Source of the DNA: Cryptomeria japonica
Taxonomy: Eukaryota; Streptophyta; Pinopsida; Cupressales; Cupressaceae
NCBI RefSeq assembly: GCF_030272615.1
Contig: NC_081408.1
Coordinates: forward strand, 620,616,476 to 620,680,475
Reading direction: 5' to 3'
DNA: 64,000 nt
Of this stretch, positions 32,901 to 44,500 are shown in pieces (positions within the stretch are counted from its first letter, which is position 1; each line of letters begins with the position of its first letter). A model generated the notes under the pieces. It did not search any database. It had not been told where the DNA came from and saw only the letters and a list, made by a program, of their open reading frames with translations. The position numbers were made by a program, and so were the translations under genes.

Positions 32901-35150
32901 CTAAATGGGTACACCATTATAATCATGAAAGCAATTGCACAAGTGTACACATGCATAATTAATGGTAAGATAACAACATAATCCATCATAGTGTAGTATT
33001 ACTATAAAATTTCACAAGCTGCACCAAATGGCGATGTTAATACAAAAAGAATGGTGAAATGGAGAATCCCAAATAAAATATATAGGTATAACTATATGAA
33101 TATCAATCTAAAATAAAACTATCAAAGTGCACATGTGAGAGGCATTATAGGTATTATATTTAAGTTTGGAGCAAAATATTGAATATTGAATATTTTTATG
33201 TTGTGTATTGAGGGTTTGTAAGTATATTTCTAGTTTGTTTTATTGTGTTGTTGTTGTAGCTACATTTTGTTGTTCTTCATCAATCTTAGTAGTTGGGAAT
33301 GTTCTATTCCAATAGTTTTGTGAGATATGGAAGTTTGGGTGAATTCTATACAGTTTATTGAATGTAAGTTTGTAAGTATGTTTTTAATTTTGTTGTTTCT
33401 ATTGCTACTACATCTTTTGCCATTGTTGCATCATATTTTTATATAAAAATAATTAGTCATATCAATAGAATAAGGCCTATAACTTATTGTGCAAAAGGTA
33501 TCAACATTAGGTGTAAGATTGATTAGGTAATTGTGATATTTTTTATGGGTGTTTCAATTTAGGTTGGAAAATAACTTCATGAGGGTTTGAGCATCACATG
33601 CTACTTTAGATTTACTATAGTTTATTTTATTATATATAATTTGGTAAAATATTCTATTGAGACATTATAGGAGGTTGATTGGGAAGCCACATGAGAAATC
33701 TTCTTAGTTTATTTAACAATGGAGGTAACTTCCTTGATCTTGGTTGGATAACCCTTTGCCACATGTTCAGGAGAGTGATAGGAAAAAATACAAAAGGAGA
33801 TCTTTTGAAGACCAAGCTTTGTTCATGCACATTGAATTTGGACTTTAGAGAAATTGTCAAGGGAGTTGGAGAATCTAAAAAGACAAAGACACATGTCTAA
33901 GAAAAAACTAATTTCCTAATAGGATTTAATGACCAAAACTATAACAACAAGTTGATTGAAGGAGGTAGTGATTCTTTTGAGTACTTCTTCCCACAAATCC
34001 AAGAGAAGACCCAAAAGATGCACCTAAATTAGAGCAATATTGATGTTTCCTTTGCAGGATCAAAGCAAGAAAACCATTTCTTAATGAATAATCTAGATTG
34101 ACCCATATTTACCAAAAAGTTAGAGACCACCAACCAAGGAGTTCTCCAAAGTTGTTGTAGCAATAAAAGAATAAGAAAAAGTGTTTAGCCATGGTTAATA
34201 TGCCGAACTAACCTTTGGGCTTCCATTTTTTCATCCTCCAAGTCTAAATGATGTTTATGTTGGGTCTTTGACCTAAATTTTTTCCTACCAAGAAAATCTC
34301 CATTTTTGCTATTTCTTTCTAGGTCACCACATCAAGGACATCAATAGAGATTTTCCTAGAGATGGAGTCCTTAGAGATGCAACAATGGTAATGATTGCAC
34401 CAATTTTGTCTTTTTTAGGACAAGATGTACCGCTTTTGCTAGGCGATTGGACAAGAGCGGCCCAAGATTGATTGAATTCACCTATTGAAGATCCTTCTTA
34501 GCCATTGACTTATTGGAAAGATGACCTCACATATAAGACTTTGGAAGGGGGTTAACAACACATCCCAAAATCTCCAAAAGGGTTTGATTAGGAGATAATG
34601 ATAGACCCATGTCCAATAGAAAATTATCTTTTGTGGAAAATGGGAGCCCATCCAATCCTAAAAGCACAACAAAATCCTTGTAAATTTCAAAATTTTCATT
34701 TTCTCACTTAAAACCAAAATCCTTCGCATATTCCTACAACCTTATTATAAAACTAAATATATCTACTAATTATTAATGCTACTTCAAAATGTTGATCTAT
34801 TTTTACTGAACTGTATTTTCTATTGACAAAAGTCATAACAACTTAAATAAAAAACTTTTTAGTTAAATATAATTAACGTCGATAGAACCCGAAAACTTTT
34901 GACTTTAGAGCCCAACCGATGTTAAATTCTGATAAGAGAGATTATACTAAACGCAAATTTGGTAAAGCGCACTGAAGCTGAAAGCGGTTTCCCATATGTT
35001 TACCCGTACATGATAATTATAGAAAAGAGCTTTTTATATTCTTACATTTTGCAAATTATGATATGACTTTGCATTTTGATCTCCCGTCTAATCTTTAATT
35101 GGAGGCTACAAAAATCATGTCCCAATCCTCCGCCGGATGATAACCATGAA
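32901..35150. other. Intergenic sequence upstream of gene 2
   Basis: AT-rich, with no protein family recognised. Some stretches at 33650-34460 look like decayed coding sequence but are full of stops and match nothing I know. The final part is presumably the promoter of gene 2; a weak tttttatattc at ~35030 could be a TATA box. Confidence 0.4.
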
Positions 35151-35357
35151 TGCCCAACCTTTCTTCTCCTGCACATCCCCAAATTATCAAGAGACTTCAT
35201 TTCTCACTCCCCTTCTCCTTTTTTAATTAATTGGAGTTAATCGATCAGATAATCATCGTAGCAATTTGCCGATTGCAGTTGCAGAAGGGAAAAGAGGAGA
35301 GGGGGGGAAAAGAAAAGGGGGTTACAACCAGCGAGGGTTCGAATCTGGGCAGTTGCC
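35151..35357 (+). promoter_or_regulatory. Probable 5' UTR / promoter-proximal region of gene 2
   Basis: The region changes to pyrimidine-rich (ttctcactccccttctcctt) and then purine-rich sequence just before the ATG at 35358, as in plant leaders. The transcription start cannot be fixed from sequence alone. Confidence 0.35.
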
Positions 35358-35525
35358 ATGTCTGCAGCAGTCTGTGGGAAGCGTCTGTCGCCTTTCGAGG
35401 GATCGCCTCCCCTTGTCGCCAAGAGACTTCGTTATTCCTCAATAACAAATACACCGTCCCTTCCTTCTCCTCTTACTGATAATTTGGCAAAGCTTATTGC
35501 GCTTTTCCCCGCCATGGATCCTCAG
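35358..35525 (+). CDS. Gene 2, exon 1
   Basis: ATG at 35358; 56 codons ending MDPQ, phase 0, donor gtcagt at 35526. It contains the Ser/Pro-rich N-terminus and the first CUE helix. Confidence 0.9.
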
Positions 35526-38500
35526 GTCAGTTACTTTTCTGCTGCATTTTCTTTTCTCCATAGATAAGCTCTGGCTTTAGGGTTAAAAAAACAAATACGC
35601 TCGTTGCGTGCGTTAATAGATATATTATAGAGTTAAAGGCAAGTGGAGCGATTTTTTTGAAAAGCAGAGCTCTCTCGCGGCTTCGATCGTTTGCTCATGT
35701 GGATCGAAACCTAATCAAGTTCTGGCGATGTTTCTAAGTTTAAATCAATACAGCTTAGGGTTCTATAGTATTTTTTTGGGTTAAATTCAAATATAGTGGT
35801 TTATTTAAAAATTCGAGCATTCTACCGGATCCCAGCGCTTGGGAAAGTTGCGATTGAGGATTTAAGTCCTGTTTAAATGTTCCAGGGTTAAATAATTAAA
35901 TTTTATGGGTTCAAAAAATTAAATCGAGTTTTAAATTTAAATAGAGCTTTTTATCTGAAATTTAAAGCACTTTTCTGTTTACCTAGCCATAGGGTTTCGA
36001 TTTGTTGCTCCTGAGTATGCAAGCCCTATTTAAGTGGCGAATAAATAAATTTTAGGATTAAATGCATAAATTCTAAGGGATTAAGTGCATAATATCCTTG
36101 GTTAAATTCAAATGGAGCAGTTCTGTTGACATTATAGCACTCTCCTATCTGTTGCTCGGGGATTCACCCTTATTTAAATGGTGATTAAACTTAGGGATAA
36201 AGGATTAAATTTTAAGGTTTGATAAATAAATGTCATGGTTTAATAAGTAAACTTTAGGCTCAAATTAATAGTGTAAAAATCAATGCCTTCCTCGCTGTCC
36301 AGAATGGTTTAATCTCTCACTTCCAGGGGCACAAACCTTATTTTAATGCTGTCGATACTTTTACCTTTTGTTTGTTGTGCACATGCAAGAATAAGTAAAT
36401 TAAAAAAAGTGAAGGATACATTAGCGAATTGGCCAATGATCTATTGATATAAATATCCAAACATTTGAAATAATTTATTTCTCTATAATATACTTAGAGT
36501 ATAGGTCTAATTTACATACATCTATTTTGTTCTCATTTTGTTTAGATGATAAAACCAAGGTTGTGAGGAGACCGGTACTTGTACTGGTACAAGAACTGGT
36601 ATCAGTACTGGCATGGCTAATTTTGAAAATAAGAGATGGGTATTTGTAGATGCCATTAAAAAAAAATATAATTTATTAGATTTAATCATTTCTAGAAAAT
36701 ATCATGATATAGAACTTTTAAAACAAGAACATTGGTAAAGATTAACATCAACTTTAAAGTTCAAATACACAAATGTCAAATCAATGTCATTGTGTCAAAG
36801 AGTTCACAACTCACACCACATATTTGATATATAATTATCATTACATATTGAAATTTGGAAATCTTGATAGTTTGATAGGCTGATATGCAAACAAAAAACA
36901 AAAATCAGAAATCTATTGTCTACACTTGTACGTTTTCATCATCTATATCAAGGTCCTTGGCTATGATGCTCTTTAGATACTCATCACTCTCAGACTCGGG
37001 TTCCTCTGATGGTAGTAGAATTGGTGGTAAATCATTAAGGCCATCTGTTGCAACCATGGCTGCAACTTCTCCATCAGGTGGAATTTGGTCCCATTTTGTT
37101 GAAGGACCCTCCATGTAGCAAGGATCTACACGAGAGAGAAGACGAAGTGAGCTATGAATGTACACTAGGTTCTTCCTCTTTAGTGAATGAATAAAACCTT
37201 AAGTACTCCAATTTCTCTCACAAGATGAAGAGTTGGCTACTTGTGAGAGCAATTTTGTTACAAATGATTGCAATTTAGGGTTTTTATCTCTACAATTTTG
37301 TTACAAATGATTGCAATTTTGTGGTTTCATCTCTATGGTTTCACCACCACTCTGTAAGGTCTTCCTTTTTTATGCATATCATAAGGCTTCCATGGAAGAA
37401 AAATCATCTTGCCCATGCAAAAACTTATTCCATTGACTCCTCGTAATTGAAGCATCCTCACCTTGGCCATAAATCTTTTTTATTGCAGCCCAAAATCCCT
37501 TCATTACATCTCTATCCTCATATGGAGCCCTTGTCATGTCCCCTCCTTGATCACTATATATATATAAAACCTAAATGAAATTATTATTAATATAATATTT
37601 ATTAATGAAAGATTAATTGAAATTATTAAATGCTTGTTTATTTATTAATATTATTATTTAATATTAATAATAGAGAAGGAAGACACAAGAGGTCAACCAT
37701 TAAAGGAGGAGTTGATTACAAAAGACAATTCACTAATTGAATGATTGGTAGACAGCAATTGCTAAGCAATGATCATGATAAACATATGCGATTAGTCAAG
37801 GCACAACTAATAATCATTAAGTATGAAAGGAATTGATTCTTATGAAGAGATACAATTGGAATAAATAAATCAGTCTATTATGAAAGAACATGTCTCCAAA
37901 AATATTATCGATTAGAGATATAAACGGATATTAAAGCCATTCTCTAAGGAGAGGATCCTATTGGTGTTTGTTTTATCACTCACTAAACTTAGAATAAAAT
38001 GTCCAAAGACACTCTATCCTCTCTTGAAAAATCACCGCTTATGCTAAGATTGCAAGAAGATCATATGGCGATTGCAAGGTTTCTTTTGTCAGATCTTGAC
38101 ATGTGGATAAGTTTAATGGGCATTGTGATATGCTGGTAATACACAAAGGGACTTACGTTTGAATTGTTCACAACTTTGGGATTTAGATGGGTTTATCGAT
38201 TGATGATCTTCTCTTTTTGGATTTTCGGATTAGGACTTTCAAAAAGGATAAAAAGGATAAGGGTTTAGAAGTCTACTCTGCTCCTATGAATTCAAGAGAC
38301 GGTATTGATTTGGTGAACTCAATAAACCACACTTTGCTTCGCCTCACTTAAGACAACTACACAAAGCGGATGCAATCTTCAAAGAATGTGCTTATGATTG
38401 AAAGTTTAAGCATACACAAAATGGAAAGCTCAGACTAACTTTGCACAATGAATAAAAATCATCTATTCATCAAAAGTATGAGTGGAGACACACCACAAAT

Positions 38501-41500
38501 CAATACTTATCAAATCTTTCATTCAATCTACCAACATGAAATAATATCTAAACTATTGTGCTGAAGAAATTGAAAACCTTGCTAATCATTCAGATAAAAG
38601 AGATTACAAGGCCTAGAAGCACACAAGCACTGTATTATCCAAAATGACCTCTCGCAACAATATTTCAAAAACCTCACCCTCTCCAAATGAGAGGAGACAA
38701 CCTTATATAGGCACACAGAAAGTTTGAATGACCGAGATCTAACAGAGATCAAGGACCCAGATTGAAATATCAAAACCCTAATTAGGCTTTGTTACAACTA
38801 ACTACCCTTCGACCAATGAAAAAATTACATTTGGGGACACTTGTCTTTCTTGCTAAATATGAACCAACAATAAAAATAGAAGGTTGTTGCATTGTGAAGT
38901 GTGCCCTCTAGAATCTCTAGTGGATAAGTCAGGTTCATTGAATTTGGACGTGTTGACTTGGAACAATCTGATTGGTTGGAAGATGACGAGGCACCACCTT
39001 AGCGTGTTGGATGTCTTCCCTGAATTCTCCAATTTGTGTGAAGAAATTGTCTTTAAGTATGGATATTTGTTTCTTCTTGTCACCATCTGATTTTGATTGG
39101 GAGCTTGTCTTTAATTTTTCAGGAGATGAAATCCTTCAAGAAGTTGTCCTGATTGATTCCATAGGTCTGGTATTGTAGATGAAATCCCCCAAGAAATCCA
39201 AAATTCTTTTCTATATTTTCACCAAGTCTGAGAACTTTTCTTTCTTGATGCTTTGAGATTCTTTCAAATGCCTTGAATTTTGAGAAGAATTCCCCTGTGT
39301 TTTCGCCACAATGGAGGAAATTGGATTTTTTTCCTGTGAAGTATTTCTCATCCTTATCCAAATTTTGGCCATCTCTATGCTCGGACAAACCTTACTTGTG
39401 GACTTGTCTTCAATTCTGAATTTGGCTTGAAACTCCATTTGTGTTTTTTGCAATGATCCCGCCTTAGCTCTCATCTATGATCTGCAAAACCAAAAGAAAA
39501 TTAAGTTAAGGTTTTATCTTTGAGTGTAAATTTCAAAGGTTTGATGGTAGAGTGTGCTGTGTTTTTCCAATTCCTCAGAACTTAAGAGTTTTTGACAGGT
39601 TGCAAGCACTTAGAAATTTGGGAACCCTTGAAAACTTGATCTGATTTGAGAATTTGGAATTGAAATTGGTCCTCAAGAAGCCTGAAAACGGAAAACTCTA
39701 TCCCCAAAATCTGTGAATTAAAGTTGAAATCAGATTCAAATTCTGGAGAATATGTGAAAATCAGACTAAGTCCTAGAAAATCTCTTCCAAAATTTTGAAA
39801 AGTAGATTGAAAATCATTGAAGATGCCTTGAATCTTCATCAAAAGGTAAGGAAACAAACTAGAATACCCCGGTCACCTTGAGAAATAGATGAAAATCCTT
39901 ATTTGTCTTCTCCTCAATGCCTTAGAAGATTTTCGAACTGTTCTTGAGGCCTTGAAAAATGCTTTAGAAAACCTGAAATTATCTTTCTTCAAGTGTCTCG
40001 CTCTCCAAATTCAAACTGCTGGAATGAGAGAAATGAATGAATAATTCATTCTTAAAGAGTTCAAATTTTGCAATTAGAAATCTAATCAGCCCTTCCAAAT
40101 TTGAACTGGATTTGTTTCTATTTTTCTTCCATTCATCGAACCTAGACATGTCTTGCTTCTTTGTTGAGTTTAGTCTCTTAAGAAAGTTTCTATTTTGATT
40201 TCAGTTGAACTTAGTCACTTGGGAAAGTTCTGATTTTGTTTCTAGTTTGAGTTTAGTTCCTTGAGAAAGTTTCTATTTTCAGTTTGAGTTCATGAATTGA
40301 ACTCCATCTTTCTTTCTTCTTCCAAATTTTGAAACTTTCTAAAACTTTCTTCTTTCCCTTAGCTTGAATTTTGAAACTTTCTTTCCTTCACCATGGTGGA
40401 GTTGGTTAAATATTTTCCTTGCTTGCTGATCAGATTTTCAAGGCAGGGCGGACTTGGAAGAACTTCTTCTCCATCTACATGGTGGACTTCATCTCCTTCA
40501 TTTTCCTTTAGCAAATGTTTTTCTTCTTCTAGGGGCGGACTTCATGAAATGTCTTCCATCTTATCAAGCAATGAGGGCGGACTTGGAAGAACCTCTTCTC
40601 CATCTACATGGGGGACTTGGCAAGAGTCTTTCACTTCTCTTCAAAGCCTTCTACTATTGCTAGGCAGACTTTATCAAACCTTTGCATGTCTTACTTGAAA
40701 TGTGTTTCACATGTGGGCAGACTTCATGGAACTTGTGCACCATGGGCAAGTGAACTTTATGAAATGTCTTCCACTTTGCAAACTAGTCCTAGGCGGACTT
40801 GGTTAATCCTTTGCACCATATTCAATCTTCTTCAAGGCGGACTTAGTCATGTCCTTGCCCTTACCACATGGCAGACTTCAAGAGACTTGTGCACCACAAC
40901 ATGGGCGGACCTCCTTGCTTCCATGACCAAGCCAAGTCTCTTCCAAAGTGGACTTCATGACATCTATGCACCAAGTGTGAGCAAACTTGATCAATCTTAT
41001 ACACCATGAGGGCAGACTTGAGGGGAGTTGTGCAACTCTGTTACTAGGTGGACTTGATTAGACTTGTTCCAAAACTCGGACCTTTCAAAACTCACAAAAT
41101 TGGGCACCGAGAAGGTTGCGAGACTCTAACAAAACCCTGAAAAGCAAAAGCAAGGAGGGTCCCTATTTGCAATGGGACGATGTGTGAAAAAGGTCACAAC
41201 AGATCCCAGCAAAAAACACGAATTAGAATATATGGATAAAAAGTATCGATTTCCAAGAAGAGGTACGATTTCCTTTTGACAAGGTCAGGTATTGATCAGG
41301 CAACACACACAAAGATGCCAAGAAGTATTGAGAGAAATGGAGATTATTATCATCACTGAGAACGATATGACTAATAAACCAATATATTCCCTGAGACGAC
41401 ATCTATAGGATGAAAAGAATAATCAACTTGGTAAAGTATGGATTAACATTATAGTTGGCAGCAACAAACCAATTGATATTCCTTATCAAACCAAAAGACC

Positions 41501-44500
41501 GGTTGCATGATTAATTATGAACATCAGTTATAATTAATAAGTAAATATAATCATCAATAACAAGCGATTCACGTAGAAGCATTCCCATATTCGCTGCCAA
41601 GGAAGGATAATAGATGCTTATGTTAATTAACTAATCATTAGCGTCAGTTAGCTTTTCATATGGGATGTGATCTCATGTCGGAAGGGCAACTGTTCACATT
41701 CACATCTTTTCGCTGCTTATTAAAGAGACATCAATATCATTCCAATGAGGAGGGGAATGGAGATTACTTATATATACTTTGCAGACCTAAGTAGACGTAA
41801 CCCGCTATTGGTCAGATAACCAGATCGCATGAACGTAAAAATTTAATTAGGAATAGTAATATAATAATCACATAAGCAATAAGTGATCAATCTGAGACAG
41901 CAATAGTACATTTTGGACTAGGCCTTTATTGATCATCGCCACTATAAAGGAAATATGAATACCCAACGAATCATCGATCAGATCAGAACATAATTGTTAT
42001 TAAGTTACAGGTAGTAACATCCTTGTTTTTGGTGGTATGCATGGGGATGTGTATAATTTGAATGCTTAGTATAGGACGCACTATAATGTTCTTTTGCAGA
42101 ACTTAATAATAATATAATTATAGGAATTAATATACTGATTATAATTATTATAATATTTTATAAGAGCTGCTCTCTAGTAATATATATATATATATAGGAA
42201 TGAATAAGTAAATATGAGATTAAAAATCAGACTGAATTATTAATTCAATAGCAGAAAGAAGTTATCTTTCTTTGTTATGACTGTCAGTATCTAAGGAGTT
42301 GGGAAATGCAATGTTTAAGATAGTTTTGTCTCCTAATCAATTTGGTTGAAGTCATAAGTATGTTGAGATGGATTAATCATGGTTTAAACAGGCCTAAACT
42401 TAGTAGGGGACATTACAGCCCTCTTATTGGTCTTTTGTAAATTAGATGATTTAGGATTTGAGGCATAGGTAGTACAATGAAGGGGTGTGTTAAGTTTGTT
42501 TCATTTTCCATGCAACTTTTCTTCTATCAAAGGATATAAAGAAAGATCTTTTGCAGCTGTTATTTTCTTGACTCTTTCACACATGAAATCTGTTTCCTCA
42601 TAAATTTCTCCCAAACATAGTTTGAATCTACAAAATTGATCACCTCACATATGGGCCTAATAAAATCCATAACAAATATAACATTAGCCTAAAATTGGTC
42701 ATCAAGGACCATACCTTTCACCTCAACTGCAGTTTGATGTAGATTGTCTCTAAGCTGCCCATGCATCACTAACTACTGTGGAACACAAAGCACCTTCGAC
42801 TTAACAAAGATAGTCAAGAAGAATAAAATAGGATGCAAACGTGTATCAACAAGTTCGAGAAGTTCCACCTTGGCAAACTGTCGATAAATTACTTGTGTGT
42901 GGTGATGGTTACAATGAACATCTATATTTTTCTGCCCTTTTCTATGAGATCTGAAATACACAGGAACTTGCCAATATCTTTGAGTGCATTATTTAATGAA
43001 TGTATACAACATGGTGTTGAAAATATATGTATGGCAAAACATCAGTAACAACTTGGACTACATGTGATGCCCCCACCTCTTCAATGTCATCACATAGCTG
43101 GTTATGAAGAAACTCCGAATATTTTTCTTGCCCTAAACAATCTATTACTTTGAAAAAATAAGGCCCTTTGTTGCATGTTACCATGATATTAAGTAGTGGA
43201 AATTTCTAGCATCTGTCCACTCATCCATCACAATATTGCATTCTTCTGTATCCTACATTCTTTTTATTGGTGCAATTTGTTGCTCTAATCGAATCTTTTC
43301 TTTATTAATTAGAGTAGTGCAAATATTTTCATACTTAGGTGGTTTATACCCAATTGGTTTATACCTAGCTGGTCCATAACTGATAACTTGGACCATCTCT
43401 CCATAGAAAAGTGAGCAAGCAACATTAAATGGTATTCCATTTGCATAAAAGAAGTGTGCAATCGCTACATCAATTGCTTCTCAACCTTGCACATCAAAGT
43501 TTTTCAATGGGGTTTGAGCTACCAATGTGTGGTCTTTTGTGAGAATGTTCTGTTGGTACATCTCTTGAAGGCATGTCTACCTATGACTCTCTATTTTGAT
43601 TTTGAGTTGTAGTAGTTGCCCTTGTCATTCATTTGGACAAGGATTAACACCTTTTCTAAGTATGTGAAGGAAATGAGCCCTCACCCTCGTGTAAGTACCT
43701 TGCCATGACATTGGACAAAGCTTGCATGTGATTGTGGTTGTTCCACCTGTACCTTTCGGCCCCATAACACGATCGCAATACTTCCACAATGAGTACAAGC
43801 CGTGTTTTCCCCCACCTAACATATTACACTAAAAATAAAAAAAAATAGAATCGTTTGACAAATGTATCAGGCTTGTGACAAAAATGTATTTGTGTAGAAT
43901 TCCATGTCCATCTTTATTAACGACAATTAGAACCATGTTTTAAGTTTTGTCATTTTCAATTTTTCAGCGCGTCACATAAAATTAAAATCTGTTAGTAACT
44001 TCTTACATAGGTTTTAGACTATTGCCTATCATTGTTTTGGTTTGTAGAACAAGTCATCAATATGAATATTTTCAACAAAGGTTTGTGTTGTTTGATTTTA
44101 CTATCTTTGAAATATGTTGAGATTATGTGAAATGCATAATATTAAAAAAAAACTTTCGGGCTCAGTGTTCAAACAATTAATTTAATAAATGTTTCAATTT
44201 CATTTCAATTAAGTGATGTAAGAAGTTAATACCTTAGACTTAAGAGGCACGAATTTTGTTTGTTAGGTTGACAAGATGAAGTGTGGGGGAACTTGCTCCA
44301 TTCTCGTAGGCTTGAATGGCTTTTTTGGTGGTGTGTATGGCTTTGCTGTGGCGTGTATGGCTTCCTTGCGACATGTGATGGTTCGCGTTTTGTGTTTAAG
44401 TTTTTATATTTTACCTTTTTCATGCATTTGAGGTCAGGAGATGTCAGGGTGTGTGCAAGAGACGTTGGGAGTGTTTGTTGGAATGTCCCTTGCAAATAGG

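Larger units (their letters stand above)
37959..41201 (-). mobile_element. LTR B: 3.2 kb solo LTR nested in LTR E (TSD GATCC)
   Basis: On the minus strand it starts TGTTGTGACC (41201) and ends ...CAAACACCAATA (37959). It is flanked by perfect GATCC repeats (37954-37958 and 41202-41206). The start region, the ccctaattaggg block, the TATA-like box and the R-U5 layout match LTRs A, C2 and D. It has no long ORF like that of A, only short open stretches at 39119-39474. It carries its own repeat array at 40440-41060. Confidence 0.85.
37532..42417. mobile_element. LTR E inserted in hAT copy 1 (TSD GCCCT)
   Basis: It runs from TGTCATGTCCCC to GGGGACATTACA, flanked by a perfect GCCCT repeat (37527-37531 and 42418-42422). 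Without the nested LTR B it is only ~1.6 kb and shows no coding sequence, so it is probably a solo LTR. A tatatataag motif on the minus strand near 41770 suggests a minus orientation, but this is weak. Confidence 0.75.
36556..43830 (-). pseudogene. hAT transposase copy 1 (minus), split by an LTR
   Basis: A DUF659-type hAT relic on the minus strand. The N-terminal part has a BED-like finger (CKLCPMSWQGTYTRVRAHFLH, 43822-43625). DUF659 and following parts run to 42423. The C-terminal part is at 37526-36885, with SSCERNWST, an in-frame stop, then GFIHSLKRKN and the acidic tail ending DIDDENVQV. The two halves are separated by LTR E, flanked by GCCCT repeats. The outer end is probably CAAGGTTG at 36556, shared with copy 2; the other end was not found. 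Confidence 0.75.

Noticed and set aside
33650-34460. Possible LINE or host-gene coding relic
   Set aside because: Some stretches look protein-like but stops are frequent in all frames and no RT, endonuclease or other motif was seen.
35237-35454. Minus-strand open frames opposite exon 1 of gene 2
   Set aside because: They are shadows of the GC-richer exon 1 and 5' UTR; the + strand frame is supported by the conserved CUE protein.
42170-42200. tatatatatata as a promoter TATA box
   Set aside because: A simple AT run in LTR E without matching structure downstream; not usable to orient the LTR.
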